DNA from: JACKNG01 sp040904625
GTDB taxonomy: Bacteria; Pseudomonadota; Gammaproteobacteria; Ga0077536
Direction of reading: 5' to 3'
NCBI GenBank assembly: GCA_040904625.1
Contig: JBBDTC010000238.1
Location: 1 to 22,839 of the forward strand
DNA: 22,839 bases
Every line of letters starts with the position of its first letter. The first letter of the stretch is position 1. The notes beneath the pieces were generated by a model, which searched no databases, was not told the origin of the DNA, and saw only the letters and a program-made list of their open reading frames with translations. Below, one piece after another: positions 6,482 through 15,032 of the stretch. Both the position numbers and the translations under genes were made by a program.

Positions 6482-7903
6482 ATGCAGCTACCGGAAGGAC
6501 TCGTCGCCGTCGTCAAGCAGGACTGTCCGACCTGTGTACTGGTCGACCCGGTGTTGCGTGAGATCGAAACGCGCGGTGTCCCGCTGACTGTCTATGTCCA
6601 GGACGATCCCGCTTTCCCGTCGGTTTCCCGCATCGTCGACGATCGCGAGCTCGAACATTCCTATCGCCTCGATATCGAGACCGTGCCGACGCTGATCCAG
6701 GTCGCGGACGGGCGTGAAACGCGCCGCGTGGTGGGCTGGGAGCGCGCCGAATGGGAGGCGCTCAGCGGCTTGCCCGCGCTGGGTGCGGGGCTGCCCGGAT
6801 ACCGCCCCGGCTGTGGCTCGAAGTCGGTCGAGCCAGGTATCGCCGAACGCCTTACGCTGCGTTATGGCGGCGTGAAATTCGCCGCACGGGAGGTGGTGCT
6901 CGGCGCACTCGAGGACGACATCGAATACTGTTTCGAGCGCGGCTGGAGTGACGGGCTGCCGGTCGTTCCCCCTACGCCGGAACGCGTATTGCGCATGCTG
7001 GCCGGCACGCGCCGCGCGGCGGACGAGGTGCTCGGAGCGGTACCGCCACAGCATGCGCCGGTTACGGTCACCAAAGTCGCGATCAATGCCGTCATGGCCG
7101 GCTGCAAGCCGGAGTATCTGCCGGTCGTCATCGCAGCCGTCGAGGCGGCGCTCGACCCGGCATTCTGTCTGCACGGTTTGTTGGCGACGACCTGGTTCTC
7201 CGGCCCCATGGCGGTGGTCAACGGCCCAGTGCGCGAGGCCATCGGCATGAACTGGCGCGGCAACGTGCTCGGTCAGGGCAACCGCGCCAACGCGACCATC
7301 GGCCGCGCGCTGCAGCTGGTGGTGCGCAATGTCGGTGGCGGCCGCCCGCAGGAAGCTGATCAGGCGGCGTTCGGTACGCCGGGCAAGCTCGGTTTCTGTT
7401 TCGCCGAGGACGAAGCGACGCCGTGGCGCACGCTCGGCGAAGATCGGGGCGTCGCGCGCGAACGCTCTGCCGTTACCCTGTTCAGTGCCGACGGGCCGAT
7501 CGGCGTCGCCGATCAGAAATCGCGCGCTCCGGAGCCGCTCATCGAGTCGATCGCCGGCACGCTGCGCGCCATCGATCATTACAAAATGGTCAACGCCGCC
7601 GATGTGGTCATCGTGGTTGGCCCGGAACACGGCCGGGTCTTCGACCAGGCCGGCTGGAGCAAGGCCGAGACCGCCGCCGCGCTGCACGTCGCCACCCATA
7701 TAGAAGGCCGCGACCTGGCCATGGGCACGGACCCCGCGGCGGTCGCGTCCGCGGCGGCCGATCTCCGTCCGAAGTTTCGCGAAGGTGGTATCCACCTCGT
7801 CCGCGCCGGCGGAGACGCCGGCATGTTCTCCGCGATCATTCCCGGCTGGCTGGTCAAAGGCACGCTGGGGACCGATCCCGTAACCAGGGAGGTCACACCA
7901 TGA
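6482..7903 (+). CDS. Thioredoxin-fold protein paired with the UGSC selenoprotein
   Basis: This is a 473-residue protein. Residues 1-95 look like a thioredoxin fold: a CPTC active-site motif (Cys15, Cys18) after the first strand and a cis-proline-like VPT (68-70) before the next. A short linker has RPGCGSKSVEP (Cys111). The remaining roughly 350 residues form a separate domain I cannot assign to a known enzyme; it includes WSDGLPVVPPTPERV, INAVMAGCKPEYLPVVIAAVEA, VVNGPVREAIG and RANATIGRALQL. Its stop overlaps the ATG of the selenoprotein gene (ATGA), so the two are probably translationally coupled and work together. An AGGAA ribosome binding site precedes the ATG. It probably transfers electrons through dithiols; the substrate is unknown. 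Confidence 0.75.
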   Translation: MQLPEGLVAVVKQDCPTCVLVDPVLREIETRGVPLTVYVQDDPAFPSVSRIVDDRELEHSYRLDIETVPTLIQVADGRETRRVVGWERAEWEALSGLPALGAGLPGYRPGCGSKSVEPGIAERLTLRYGGVKFAAREVVLGALEDDIEYCFERGWSDGLPVVPPTPERVLRMLAGTRRAADEVLGAVPPQHAPVTVTKVAINAVMAGCKPEYLPVVIAAVEAALDPAFCLHGLLATTWFSGPMAVVNGPVREAIGMNWRGNVLGQGNRANATIGRALQLVVRNVGGGRPQEADQAAFGTPGKLGFCFAEDEATPWRTLGEDRGVARERSAVTLFSADGPIGVADQKSRAPEPLIESIAGTLRAIDHYKMVNAADVVIVVGPEHGRVFDQAGWSKAETAAALHVATHIEGRDLAMGTDPAAVASAAADLRPKFREGGIHLVRAGGDAGMFSAIIPGWLVKGTLGTDPVTREVTP

Positions 7904-8421
7904 CCACGACATTGCTCGACCCGACCGGCGAGCTCGACCCCGTCCACCGCCAGCCATTGGCGAAGCCCGGCTCGCTCGACGGCCTTACCGTCGGCCTGCT
8001 CGACATCTCCAAGGCGCGCGGCGATGTCTTTCTCGATCGACTCGAGACACTGCTCGACGACCGCGGGATCACGGTGAAACGCTACAAGAAACCGACGTTC
8101 ACCCGCCCCGCTCCGCTCACGCTCATCCAGCAGATGGCCAGCGAGGTCGACGTCGTCGTCGAAGGTCTGGCCGACTGAGGTTCGTGTACGTCGTGCAGTT
8201 TGCAGGACATACGCGAGCTCGACGGGCGCGGTATCCCGGGCGGCTATATCGCCTCGGACGTGTTCAAGACTGCGGCGTTGACCCAGGGCGAGGCGGCCGG
8301 CTTCCATCCCGACAGCCTGTTCGTGCCGCACCCGATCCAGGACCGCACGGATGAAGAGATGGCGGCGCTGGCCGAAGCCGCGTTCGAGAACGTGCTGGCG
8401 CTGATCCGCGCCGCGCCCTGA
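7900..8421 (+). CDS. UGSC-family selenoprotein (selenocysteine at codon 93)
   Basis: The ATG at 7900 follows GGGAGG by 7 bases. The frame reads 92 codons to a TGA at 8176-8178, then continues open for 80 codons to TGA at 8419-8421, giving 173 residues with Sec93. The TGA lies in VEGLAD-U-GSC-TSC, the U-G-S-C motif that defines the UGSC (seleno)protein family; Cys96 and Cys99 follow. A strong hairpin begins right after the TGA. After the motif the protein continues with IPGGYIASDVFKTAA and FVPHPIQDRTDEEMAALAEAAF. The selenolate probably works with Cys96 as a U-x-x-C redox centre. Reading TGA as a stop would leave two meaningless fragments. selA/B/C/D are not in the window. Confidence 0.92.
8179..8219 (+). 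promoter_or_regulatory. Bacterial SECIS-like hairpin for UGA decoding
   Basis: Starting at the first base after the TGA, 8179-8197 pairs with 8201-8219: 17 pairs, three of them G-U, with only a C-A (8189/8209) and a G-G (8193/8205) mismatch. The apical loop is GUU (8198-8200), 19 bases past the TGA. A hairpin directly downstream with a G among the first loop bases is the pattern described for bacterial SECIS elements bound by SelB. It lies inside the coding sequence. Confidence 0.75.
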
Positions 8422-8521
8422 ACGGGGTTGTCAAGCCGCGGTCCCCGGCGGCCGCTATGACACGGGCCGGCGTGGGTTGAAGCGCGCCGGCCTGAAGTGT
8501 TTCGACTGGAGACTCTGAGCG

Positions 8522-9331
8522 ATGACCCCCACGGCATCCACGAATTCTTTCTGCGCCGTATTGCTGATGGCGCTACTCGCGCATTCGGTTCACGCTGAGC
8601 AGAGTGACGTGCCGCATTGGACCTACGCGGACGAGGGCGGGCCGGGCGTGTGGGCGACGCTCAGCCCGGAGTACGCCGAGTGCATGCGCGGCAAGCGCCA
8701 GTCGCCCATTGACCTGCCCGTGGTGGCGGGGCCGGAACTGCCGGTGGATGCACCTGCCGCGCTGGCAGCGTTTCACCACGAGCACGTCCTCGAAGTTCGC
8801 AACGACGGCCACACGATCGAGGTCGAGTACGATGATGGCGACGATCTCGTACTCGACGACAAGACCTATCGGCTCGTGCAATACCACTTCCATGCACCGA
8901 GCGAACATACCGTGGCCGGGCAGCATTTTCCACTCGAGCTGCATCTGGTGCACCGTGCGGCCGATGGGGAACTCGCTGTTATCGGTGTGCTGCTCGAGCA
9001 GGGTCAGCACAATCCCGTCTACGATCCGGTGCTCGGCCACATCCCCGCAGCAGCCGGTGTCAGCGTGCGGGTCGAGCACGTCTCGATCGATGTCGACGAG
9101 CTCCTGCCGGCTTCGCGCAATGCGTTCGGCTATCTCGGTTCCTTGACGACGCCGCCTTGTTCAGAAGGTGTGCACTGGCTGGTGCTGCGGGCGCCGGTGG
9201 CGCTCGATGCCGCTCAAATCGGCTCTCTCGCCGGCGTACTGCACGGCAACAGCCGCCCCGTCCAACCACTGCACGGACGCCTCATCGAAGCGACCACGGT
9301 GGAGGATGCGCCGACCGTCGCCGCGCATTGA
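8522..9331 (+). CDS. Alpha-class carbonic anhydrase, periplasmic
   Basis: This is a 269-residue alpha-carbonic anhydrase. A signal peptide (residues 1-25, hydrophobic AVLLMALLA and cleavage after HSVHA) sends it to the periplasm. The zinc ligands are His122 and His124 (QYHFHAPSEH) and His141 (ELHLVH). LTTPPCSEG (208-216) carries the substrate-binding threonine. Cys54 and Cys213 are placed to form the conserved disulfide of bacterial alpha enzymes. QSPIDL near 60 is the usual N-terminal signature. It interconverts CO2 and bicarbonate outside the cytoplasm. The gene stands alone; a GGAG lies about 10 bases upstream of the ATG. All key residues are present, so activity is expected. Confidence 0.95.
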   Translation: MTPTASTNSFCAVLLMALLAHSVHAEQSDVPHWTYADEGGPGVWATLSPEYAECMRGKRQSPIDLPVVAGPELPVDAPAALAAFHHEHVLEVRNDGHTIEVEYDDGDDLVLDDKTYRLVQYHFHAPSEHTVAGQHFPLELHLVHRAADGELAVIGVLLEQGQHNPVYDPVLGHIPAAAGVSVRVEHVSIDVDELLPASRNAFGYLGSLTTPPCSEGVHWLVLRAPVALDAAQIGSLAGVLHGNSRPVQPLHGRLIEATTVEDAPTVAAH

Positions 9332-9358
9332 ATTGAGCCGCGGACGCTGCTGACAGAT

Positions 9359-9375
9359 AGCCCGTGCTCGGGTTT
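9359..9375 (+). terminator. Possible weak terminator after the carbonic anhydrase gene
   Basis: AGCCCG and CGGGTT can pair around a TGCT loop, followed by only three Ts. It overlaps the stop codon of the convergent phosphate-transporter gene. The hairpin is small, so this is tentative. Confidence 0.3.
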
Positions 9376-11038
9376 ATGTCACGGCCGGGTCCGTTACCTC
9401 TTCGACCATGATCCTCTGTTCGATTTCGGCCGCTCGACTCGGACTGCGCAGCAGGCGATCGGCCTTGACCAATTGCTCGACCAACCGACGTGTGTCACGC
9501 AACTGGTCGAGCAGGGTTTCGGTCAGGTCGACCGTAATATGACGCGCGACGGCGGCCTGGAGCAGGGCGGTCTTGGCCGTCTCATAGCAGCGCTCGAAGT
9601 GTTCGAATGCGGCGCTGCGTTCGGCGTCGTGACCGGCAGCGTCGACGGCGCGGGCAGCCAGGGCGAGGGAAGCAGCGGCCGCCTCGAATAGATCCTGGAG
9701 AGCTTCCCGGGTCGGTCGATCGGTGATGCCCTCCATGGCGAGATGTAATTCTCTCGCGTAAGGCGACAGGCGTACACATTCCTCGAGATAGCGCGTCGTG
9801 CGCAGGCCCTGCGCCAGTTCGGCCGCGATCTCCGCAGACATCAGATCGGTGCGGACCGAAGCGATGAAAGCGGCGATGGCATCCCCCAATGCGGCGACCG
9901 CTGCGGTCTGCCGTTGCAGCGCGTTCACCGGCCCCCGCGCGCCTGCCAGGACTGCGCCGACGATGTGTGTGGCGATGACGCGCAAACGCAGGAGTTCCTC
10001 ACGCAAGGCAGCGGCGGCAAGGCTGGGGGTCGCGACAGTCGTCGGGTCGAGGTGTTGAGGACGACCGAGGTCCTCCTCGGCGCTGCGGAACAGGCGCTCG
10101 AGACCGTTGGCCAGGTAACCGCTCAACGGCAATATCAGTAACACGCCGAGAATGTTGAACACGGAGTGAAACAGGGCGAGGACAGCAGCAGGACTGCGCT
10201 CGATATCGAGCCAGTCGGCGAGTGCCGCCACCAGCCACAGCATGCCGGGCAGGATGATGAGTGCTACTGCACCCGTCGCCAGGTTGAAAACGATATGACC
10301 GAGTGCGAGGCGCTTGGCCGCTGACGTCGCTCGCAGCACGGCAATAGCCGCTGTCGAGGTGGTGCCCACATTGGCGCCGATGACCGCCACCGCAGCGGCC
10401 TCGGTGGTCAGCACTCCACCACTGGCGGCTGTCAGGAGAATGGCGATCGCAGCGCTCGAGGATTGCATGAGTACTGTGGCAAGGAAGCCCATCCCGAGCA
10501 GCGTCAACCAACCGCCGGCAATGTCGTCGCTGAGACCCGCACCGAGATTGCCGGCAAAGCCGACAAAAGCGCCTTTCAGTAGGGCCAGGCCGAGGAAGAA
10601 CAAGCCGAATCCGGCGAGAGCGTCACCGAGGCCCCGCCAGCGCTTGGTCGTGCATAACAGGCGCAGTGCGACACCGATAGTCAGAATGGGCAGGGCGAAG
10701 GTTTCGATGTCGAAATCGAAGCCGACCAGGCTGACCAGCCAGGCAGTCATCGTGGTTCCGACGTTGGTACCGTAGATCACGCCCAGCGCCTGGCGCAGGG
10801 TGATGACGCCGGCATTGACGAAGCCGATGGTGGCGACCGTGACCGCGGCGGATGCCTGCACCAGCCCGGTCACCAACATTCCTGCGAACACGCCGCGCAA
10901 CGGTGTCGATGTCCAGCGCTCCAGGAGTGTCTTGAGACCGCGGCCGGCAAAGATCTTGAGCCCTTCCGTCATCATCAGCATGGCGAGAAGGAACAGTGCT
11001 AGACCGCCTGCTGCGTTGACGACGATGGGGAGGTTCAT
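9374..11038 (-). CDS. Na+/phosphate cotransporter family protein with PhoU-like C-terminus
   Basis: This is a 554-residue member of the Na/Pi cotransporter II family. Two inverted repeats each carry the family motif: QASAAVTVA at residue 61 with GTNVGTT (90-96), and QSSSAAIAI at 192 with GANVGTTSTA. Several hydrophobic helices lie in the first 330 residues. The last 200 residues are soluble and helical (LRVIATHIVGAVLAGARGPVN ... FEHFERCYETAKTALLQ), like PhoU. It probably moves inorganic phosphate with sodium across the inner membrane. The ATG at 11038 is preferred because it begins directly before the first membrane helix; an upstream in-frame start would add a non-hydrophobic extension overlapping the DUF1501 gene. 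In the first repeat QSS is changed to QAS. Confidence 0.88.
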   Translation of the reverse strand: MNLPIVVNAAGGLALFLLAMLMMTEGLKIFAGRGLKTLLERWTSTPLRGVFAGMLVTGLVQASAAVTVATIGFVNAGVITLRQALGVIYGTNVGTTMTAWLVSLVGFDFDIETFALPILTIGVALRLLCTTKRWRGLGDALAGFGLFFLGLALLKGAFVGFAGNLGAGLSDDIAGGWLTLLGMGFLATVLMQSSSAAIAILLTAASGGVLTTEAAAVAVIGANVGTTSTAAIAVLRATSAAKRLALGHIVFNLATGAVALIILPGMLWLVAALADWLDIERSPAAVLALFHSVFNILGVLLILPLSGYLANGLERLFRSAEEDLGRPQHLDPTTVATPSLAAAALREELLRLRVIATHIVGAVLAGARGPVNALQRQTAAVAALGDAIAAFIASVRTDLMSAEIAAELAQGLRTTRYLEECVRLSPYARELHLAMEGITDRPTREALQDLFEAAAASLALAARAVDAAGHDAERSAAFEHFERCYETAKTALLQAAVARHITVDLTETLLDQLRDTRRLVEQLVKADRLLRSPSRAAEIEQRIMVEEVTDPAVT

Positions 11039-11096
11039 GCCATTGTCGCCACCGCAAGCTCGTATTCTGCGGCTGCCGGCCGGCTCTTCGAGGGCA

Positions 11097-12284
11097 TCAG
11101 CTGAAGACAGGGAAAGATTCGAAGCGCCCGCCGAGTACCGTTTCGGCCACACCGGCCTGCAGCCAGCCGTCTATGGCCGTGGCATACACACGGCGGAAAT
11201 CTGCGGTATGGCGCAAATTGTCCGTTTCATCGAGATCGGTCAGGTCCGGGGCACTGCCGTAATGGCCGCCGCGAACACCGTGTCCGGCCAGGAACATGAC
11301 GTTGGCGGTGCCGTGGTCGGTGCCTTGATTGGTGTTCTCGCCGGCGCGACGGCCGAATTCGGAGAACATCATCACAGCCACCCGGTGGGCCTGGCCCATG
11401 CGCTCGAGATCGCGGATAAAACCATGCACCGCGTCGGACACGTAGGTCAGCAGGCGTTGATGCAAGTCGGCCTGCTGGACATGGGTGTCGAAGGCATTGT
11501 TGCGAAAAGCGAGGTAGTAGAGTCGCGTTGGCAGCCCGGCATCGATGCAGGCGGCGACCTTGTCGAGCTGAGCGGGGACGAGACCGTAATCGATTGGTGA
11601 TTGGTAATCGCGCCAGGCTTCCCGCACGCGCGTCGAGGCTTCGTTGGCGCTGCGCGCGACGCGGTTCAGGTAATCGCGGGTGGCATTGCCGGTCGGCTGC
11701 GCCGGCACCTGCTGGAGAACCTCGCGTGCGCCCGGCAGGGCGAGGCGCTGGAAGCGTTCCGGCTCGTCGAAGACCACCGGCGTATGGACCCGGCTGTTGA
11801 CCGCGAGCGACTGCCCGGTAGCGATATTGACCAGGAAATGGGGCTGCGGCGTGGGTGCCAGGGCATCGGCAAGGCGACCGTACCAGCCGTATTCATGGCC
11901 GCTGTTCGGCGCCGCCGTATGCCAATAGGCCATCGAGGTGAAATGCGAATAGGACGGGTGGGCATAACCGCAGCCGTGAATGACGGCGAGATGCCCGTTG
12001 GCCCACAGGCGCTGCATGCCGCCCATGCCTGGATTCATGCCCCAGTGCTCGTCCATGTCGAGCAGTTCGCCGCGGCGCAGGCCCAGCTGCGGACGCAGGC
12101 GGTAATAGGTATCGTCGCCGTGGGGCACGATGGTATTGAGCCCGTCATTGCCTCCGGAGAGTTCGAACACCACCAGGATGCGCTCAGCACTGTCGTCGGC
12201 CAGCGCGCGTGAGGCGGCGCCACCGCCGAGCATCCAGGCGCCGACCGCGGCCGTGCCGCGCAGCAGTTCACGTCGTGTGGTCAT
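11097..12284 (-). CDS. DUF1501 protein, Tat-exported
   Basis: This 395-residue DUF1501 protein has a twin-arginine signal: TRRELLRG (R4-R5), then a hydrophobic GTAAVGAWMLGGGAASRALA stretch. Family features include LVVFELSGGNDGLNTIVPHGDDTYYRLRP (around 34-62), MFSEFGRRAGENTNQGTDHGTANVMFLAG and a C-terminal GGRFESFPVFS. The fold is related to the alkaline phosphatase/sulfatase superfamily, but no reaction is established for the family. It lies 5 bases after the DUF1800 gene. This pair recurs widely in bacteria and is thought to work together outside the cytoplasm. Tat export suggests folding or cofactor loading before secretion. Confidence 0.92.
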   Translation of the reverse strand: MTTRRELLRGTAAVGAWMLGGGAASRALADDSAERILVVFELSGGNDGLNTIVPHGDDTYYRLRPQLGLRRGELLDMDEHWGMNPGMGGMQRLWANGHLAVIHGCGYAHPSYSHFTSMAYWHTAAPNSGHEYGWYGRLADALAPTPQPHFLVNIATGQSLAVNSRVHTPVVFDEPERFQRLALPGAREVLQQVPAQPTGNATRDYLNRVARSANEASTRVREAWRDYQSPIDYGLVPAQLDKVAACIDAGLPTRLYYLAFRNNAFDTHVQQADLHQRLLTYVSDAVHGFIRDLERMGQAHRVAVMMFSEFGRRAGENTNQGTDHGTANVMFLAGHGVRGGHYGSAPDLTDLDETDNLRHTADFRRVYATAIDGWLQAGVAETVLGGRFESFPVFS

Positions 12285-12289
12285 GGAGG

Positions 12290-14104
12290 TTACCCCAGTT
12301 GGTATTCAGGCCGGCTCAGCAGCAGATGCAGCAGCTTGCGCAAGGGCTCTTCCAGCGTCGTCGCATGGGCGAGCACATCGGTGCTGCCGAGTTCGTTCTC
12401 GAAGGCGTCTGCGAGTGTGCGGCGCGTGCTCTCATCGAGCGGCACGGCGAAGAAACGCGCGGTGAGATAGTCGACGACGGCGAGCGGACTGGCCAGCTCG
12501 GCTTGTACCACCAGGGCCGTGAGATCGAGGCGCGGCAGGTCGCGTTCGATGGGGCGGACCCGTTCGATGGCCATCTGCCAGCCCCGATAGCTGCCATAGC
12601 GGGTGTTGAAGGCTTCGTCGCGATCGACCTGGTTGGACATCGCCATCATGTCATCGCTCATACCGCTTTCGGCATCCACGGGGCGCGTCGCGCTGGTCAC
12701 ATCCTCGCCTGCCCGCAGCCGGCGATGCACGGCTCGGATCTCCTCCCCCGAGGGGTAGACCGGGTAGCGATCGGCGGGCACGAATTCGATATCCGGGAAG
12801 ACCAGATCGAGCGCGAAATTGCCCCGTTCGATGAGCAGGCTCGGTGTGATCCAGCTGCGCCCGTAGCTCCAGCCGGCGACGGTTGGCGGATGCATGAGGC
12901 GCTGGCCGAGCGCGCCCGCGACCTGGTTGAAATCCGGCGCGCCCGGCAGATCGGTCAGGCCGAGCTTGCGGTAGGTCGAGATGACGAATTCCACCGGGCT
13001 CTTGATGCGGGTGCCACGGCTGGCTTCGGCATGGAAGTCACGCGATAGAAACAGCATCTCCAGAAAAGGCGCGAGTTCGTAGTCGAAGTCGCGGAGTTTA
13101 TCGCCGAGCGCCGCGGCCATCCCAGGCTCGACCTCGTCGCGCACGAAATGGCGATAGAGCTTGGTCGCGACGAAGCGTGCAGTGACCGGCTGGGCGAGGA
13201 TGCGGTCGATGATGTCGATACCGTCGAAGCGCCCGCGTTCACCCAGAAACGCCTTGTCGCCGTCGTCGTGCTTGTCCGGATCGATGTGAAAATTCGTGCC
13301 GACGAAATTCCAACCAGTGAAGGCCCGCGCTGCTTCGCGGATATCGTGCTCATCGTAATGGCCGACGCCCATGGTGAACAATTCCATGATTTCGCGCGCA
13401 AAATTCTCGTTCGGCGAGCCTTTTACATTCACTCCGGCATCGAGATAGGCGAGCATGGCCGGATCCTGGGCGACGCCTACCAGCAGCGTGCGAAAGTTCC
13501 CCATGCCTTGATGCTGGAACAGCTCGAGCTGCTGCAGCATCTTGCGATAATCGCGCACCTTCTCTTCGCTGGTCGCGAAGTGGCCGTGCCAGAACAAGGC
13601 CATTCTCTCCTCGAGCGGACGGGGCGTAATCAACATGCGCTCGGCCCACCACTGGGCTACACGATCGGTTTCGAGCATGCTCGCACGCAACCAATAGAAG
13701 AATCGGTTGACGATGGGCTGCAGCGGGCGGTTGCCGCCACTGCGCACTTCGATGCCGAGTGCGGCCCCGCTCTCGGCAGCGAGCTTGGTCGTAGCGGGGC
13801 GACTGGGGGGAAAGGGATCGATGCCGGGTTCGAAGATCCCGGAATGCTCGAATGGCGGCAGCGCGGTCGGCGCCGCACCCTCGAAATACACCAGATGGCG
13901 CACCGCGCCGCGCGCGCCGAGTGCGGTGAGGCGGTCGATGTCCTGAGGCGTGCCGCCGAAGCCGGCGCGTTCGAGCAGGTGGACGGCGGCGGCGCGATTC
14001 CACGCGCCACTGTCAATGGGCTCGAGCGCATCGAAGGCCGGCGCTGCGGTGCCGATGCCGAGTTGCATCAGGCATGCCGCCGATAACTGAATCCACGGTC
14101 TCAC
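12290..14104 (-). CDS. DUF1800 protein, secreted partner of DUF1501
   Basis: This is a 604-residue DUF1800 protein. Recognisable segments are AAVHLLERAGFGGTPQDIDRL near the N-terminus, MALFWHGHFATSEEKV, NENFAREIMELFTMGVGHYDEHDIREAARAFTGW in the middle, and VAGWSYGRSWITPSLLIERGNF in the C-terminal half. The GTG at 14104 is chosen over an ATG ten codons upstream because GGGGAG lies 8 bases before it, and it leaves a plain signal peptide (MRPWIQLSAACLMQLGIGTA). The biochemical role of DUF1800 is not established. Together with the downstream DUF1501 gene it forms a two-gene operon. A role on extracellular material is inferred only from export. Confidence 0.9.
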   Translation of the reverse strand: MRPWIQLSAACLMQLGIGTAAPAFDALEPIDSGAWNRAAAVHLLERAGFGGTPQDIDRLTALGARGAVRHLVYFEGAAPTALPPFEHSGIFEPGIDPFPPSRPATTKLAAESGAALGIEVRSGGNRPLQPIVNRFFYWLRASMLETDRVAQWWAERMLITPRPLEERMALFWHGHFATSEEKVRDYRKMLQQLELFQHQGMGNFRTLLVGVAQDPAMLAYLDAGVNVKGSPNENFAREIMELFTMGVGHYDEHDIREAARAFTGWNFVGTNFHIDPDKHDDGDKAFLGERGRFDGIDIIDRILAQPVTARFVATKLYRHFVRDEVEPGMAAALGDKLRDFDYELAPFLEMLFLSRDFHAEASRGTRIKSPVEFVISTYRKLGLTDLPGAPDFNQVAGALGQRLMHPPTVAGWSYGRSWITPSLLIERGNFALDLVFPDIEFVPADRYPVYPSGEEIRAVHRRLRAGEDVTSATRPVDAESGMSDDMMAMSNQVDRDEAFNTRYGSYRGWQMAIERVRPIERDLPRLDLTALVVQAELASPLAVVDYLTARFFAVPLDESTRRTLADAFENELGSTDVLAHATTLEEPLRKLLHLLLSRPEYQLG

Positions 14105-14177
14105 GTTCGCTACTCCCCGGCGAGGCAGCAGCATTATAAGGCGTTGCCAGCGTCATCGCCGCGTTCGGCAAGACCCT

Positions 14178-14981
14178 TCAGGCAGGAGTCGCCTCGCGGA
14201 CGATATCGTAGGCCTTGCGGATCTCCTGGGTGCGCGCAGTGGCGACCTCGACCATCTCCTCGGGCATGCCGCGTGCGATGAGCTTGTCCGGATGATGCTG
14301 GTTCATCAGCCGGCGATAGGCGTTCTTGACCTCCTGAGGGGTGGCGCGCGGTCCGACACCGAGAATGGCGCGGGCGGCGTCGATGCTGAGGGTCTGGCTG
14401 TCGGGCTGGGCCCGTTGGCGTCGTTGCCCGCGCGCAGCGCGCACCAGGGCCTCGAGTTGGGCGAAGCGGGCTGGAGAGAATCCCAGGCGGCCGGCGATAT
14501 GGCGCAGCACCGTTTCTTCCTGGCGGTGCAGCGCGCCGTCTGCATAGGCGGCATGCAGCTGGATTTCGACGAACATCTGCAGCAGGGTCTGACGGCGATG
14601 GCATTCGCGGACCAACTGGTCGAGTACGCCGTCGAGATCGAAGCCGTGGCTCTTGCCCTCACGGAACAGGGCCTGGGCGACCTCGCGTTGGGCTGAATCG
14701 AGGGCCATTTCGCGCATCACTGCCTGAGCGTGCTTGATTTCCTCCGGCGTCACCCGCCCGTCGGCCTTGGCCAGATAGCCCATGACGGCGAACGTTGCGG
14801 TAAAGAAAGCGGCCTGTATCCGCTCGCGGTCGTCGTCACCGGAGAAATCGGCTTGACCGAGCGCACTGCGCTCGAGCCCGCGATCGAAATGATGGCCGAC
14901 GGCAGCGCCGAAGACGCCGCCCAAGGGGCCGCCGAGCATGAACCCGAACGCACCGCCGACGACTTTACCCCACCAACTCAT
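14178..14981 (-). CDS. djlA: DjlA-type J-domain co-chaperone
   Basis: This 267-residue protein has the DjlA layout: a glycine-rich membrane segment at 6-28, a helical TerB-like domain at about 52-185 (ADGRVTPEEIKHA, AYADGALHRQEETVLRHIA), a basic QRRQRAQ linker and a C-terminal J domain at about 198-264 with the HPD motif at 230-232. DjlA is an inner-membrane-anchored DnaK partner whose J domain stimulates ATP hydrolysis. AGAGGAA lies about 10 bases before the ATG. The 163-bp palindromic repeat ends 51 bases upstream of the start codon, so any promoter must lie in that short gap, in the element or beyond it. Confidence 0.92.
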   Translation of the reverse strand: MSWWGKVVGGAFGFMLGGPLGGVFGAAVGHHFDRGLERSALGQADFSGDDDRERIQAAFFTATFAVMGYLAKADGRVTPEEIKHAQAVMREMALDSAQREVAQALFREGKSHGFDLDGVLDQLVRECHRRQTLLQMFVEIQLHAAYADGALHRQEETVLRHIAGRLGFSPARFAQLEALVRAARGQRRQRAQPDSQTLSIDAARAILGVGPRATPQEVKNAYRRLMNQHHPDKLIARGMPEEMVEVATARTQEIRKAYDIVREATPA

Positions 14982-15032
14982 GCGGACACATTCCTCTGTC
15001 GAGCCGGGGTGTGTCGCCGGCCGGGCAGACCC

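Noticed and set aside
6488..7957. Long minus-strand open frame (489 codons) opposite the thioredoxin-fold gene
   Set aside because: It is a shadow caused by GC-rich codon use. The plus-strand frame has domain motifs, a ribosome binding site and coupling to the next gene, while the antisense translation is arginine-rich without recognisable motifs.
8200..8421. Separate 73-residue gene starting with TTG after the TGA
   Set aside because: It has no ribosome binding site, begins in the middle of the conserved UGSC region and is in frame with the preceding 92 codons. It is the C-terminal part of the selenoprotein.
11039..11152. N-terminal extension of the Na/phosphate transporter to an ATG at 11152
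   Set aside because: The extra 38 residues are not hydrophobic, overlap the DUF1501 coding end and do not occur in the family as I know it.
13148..14086. Plus-strand 312-codon frame opposite the DUF1800 gene
   Set aside because: It is an antisense shadow, with no motif or suitable start context.
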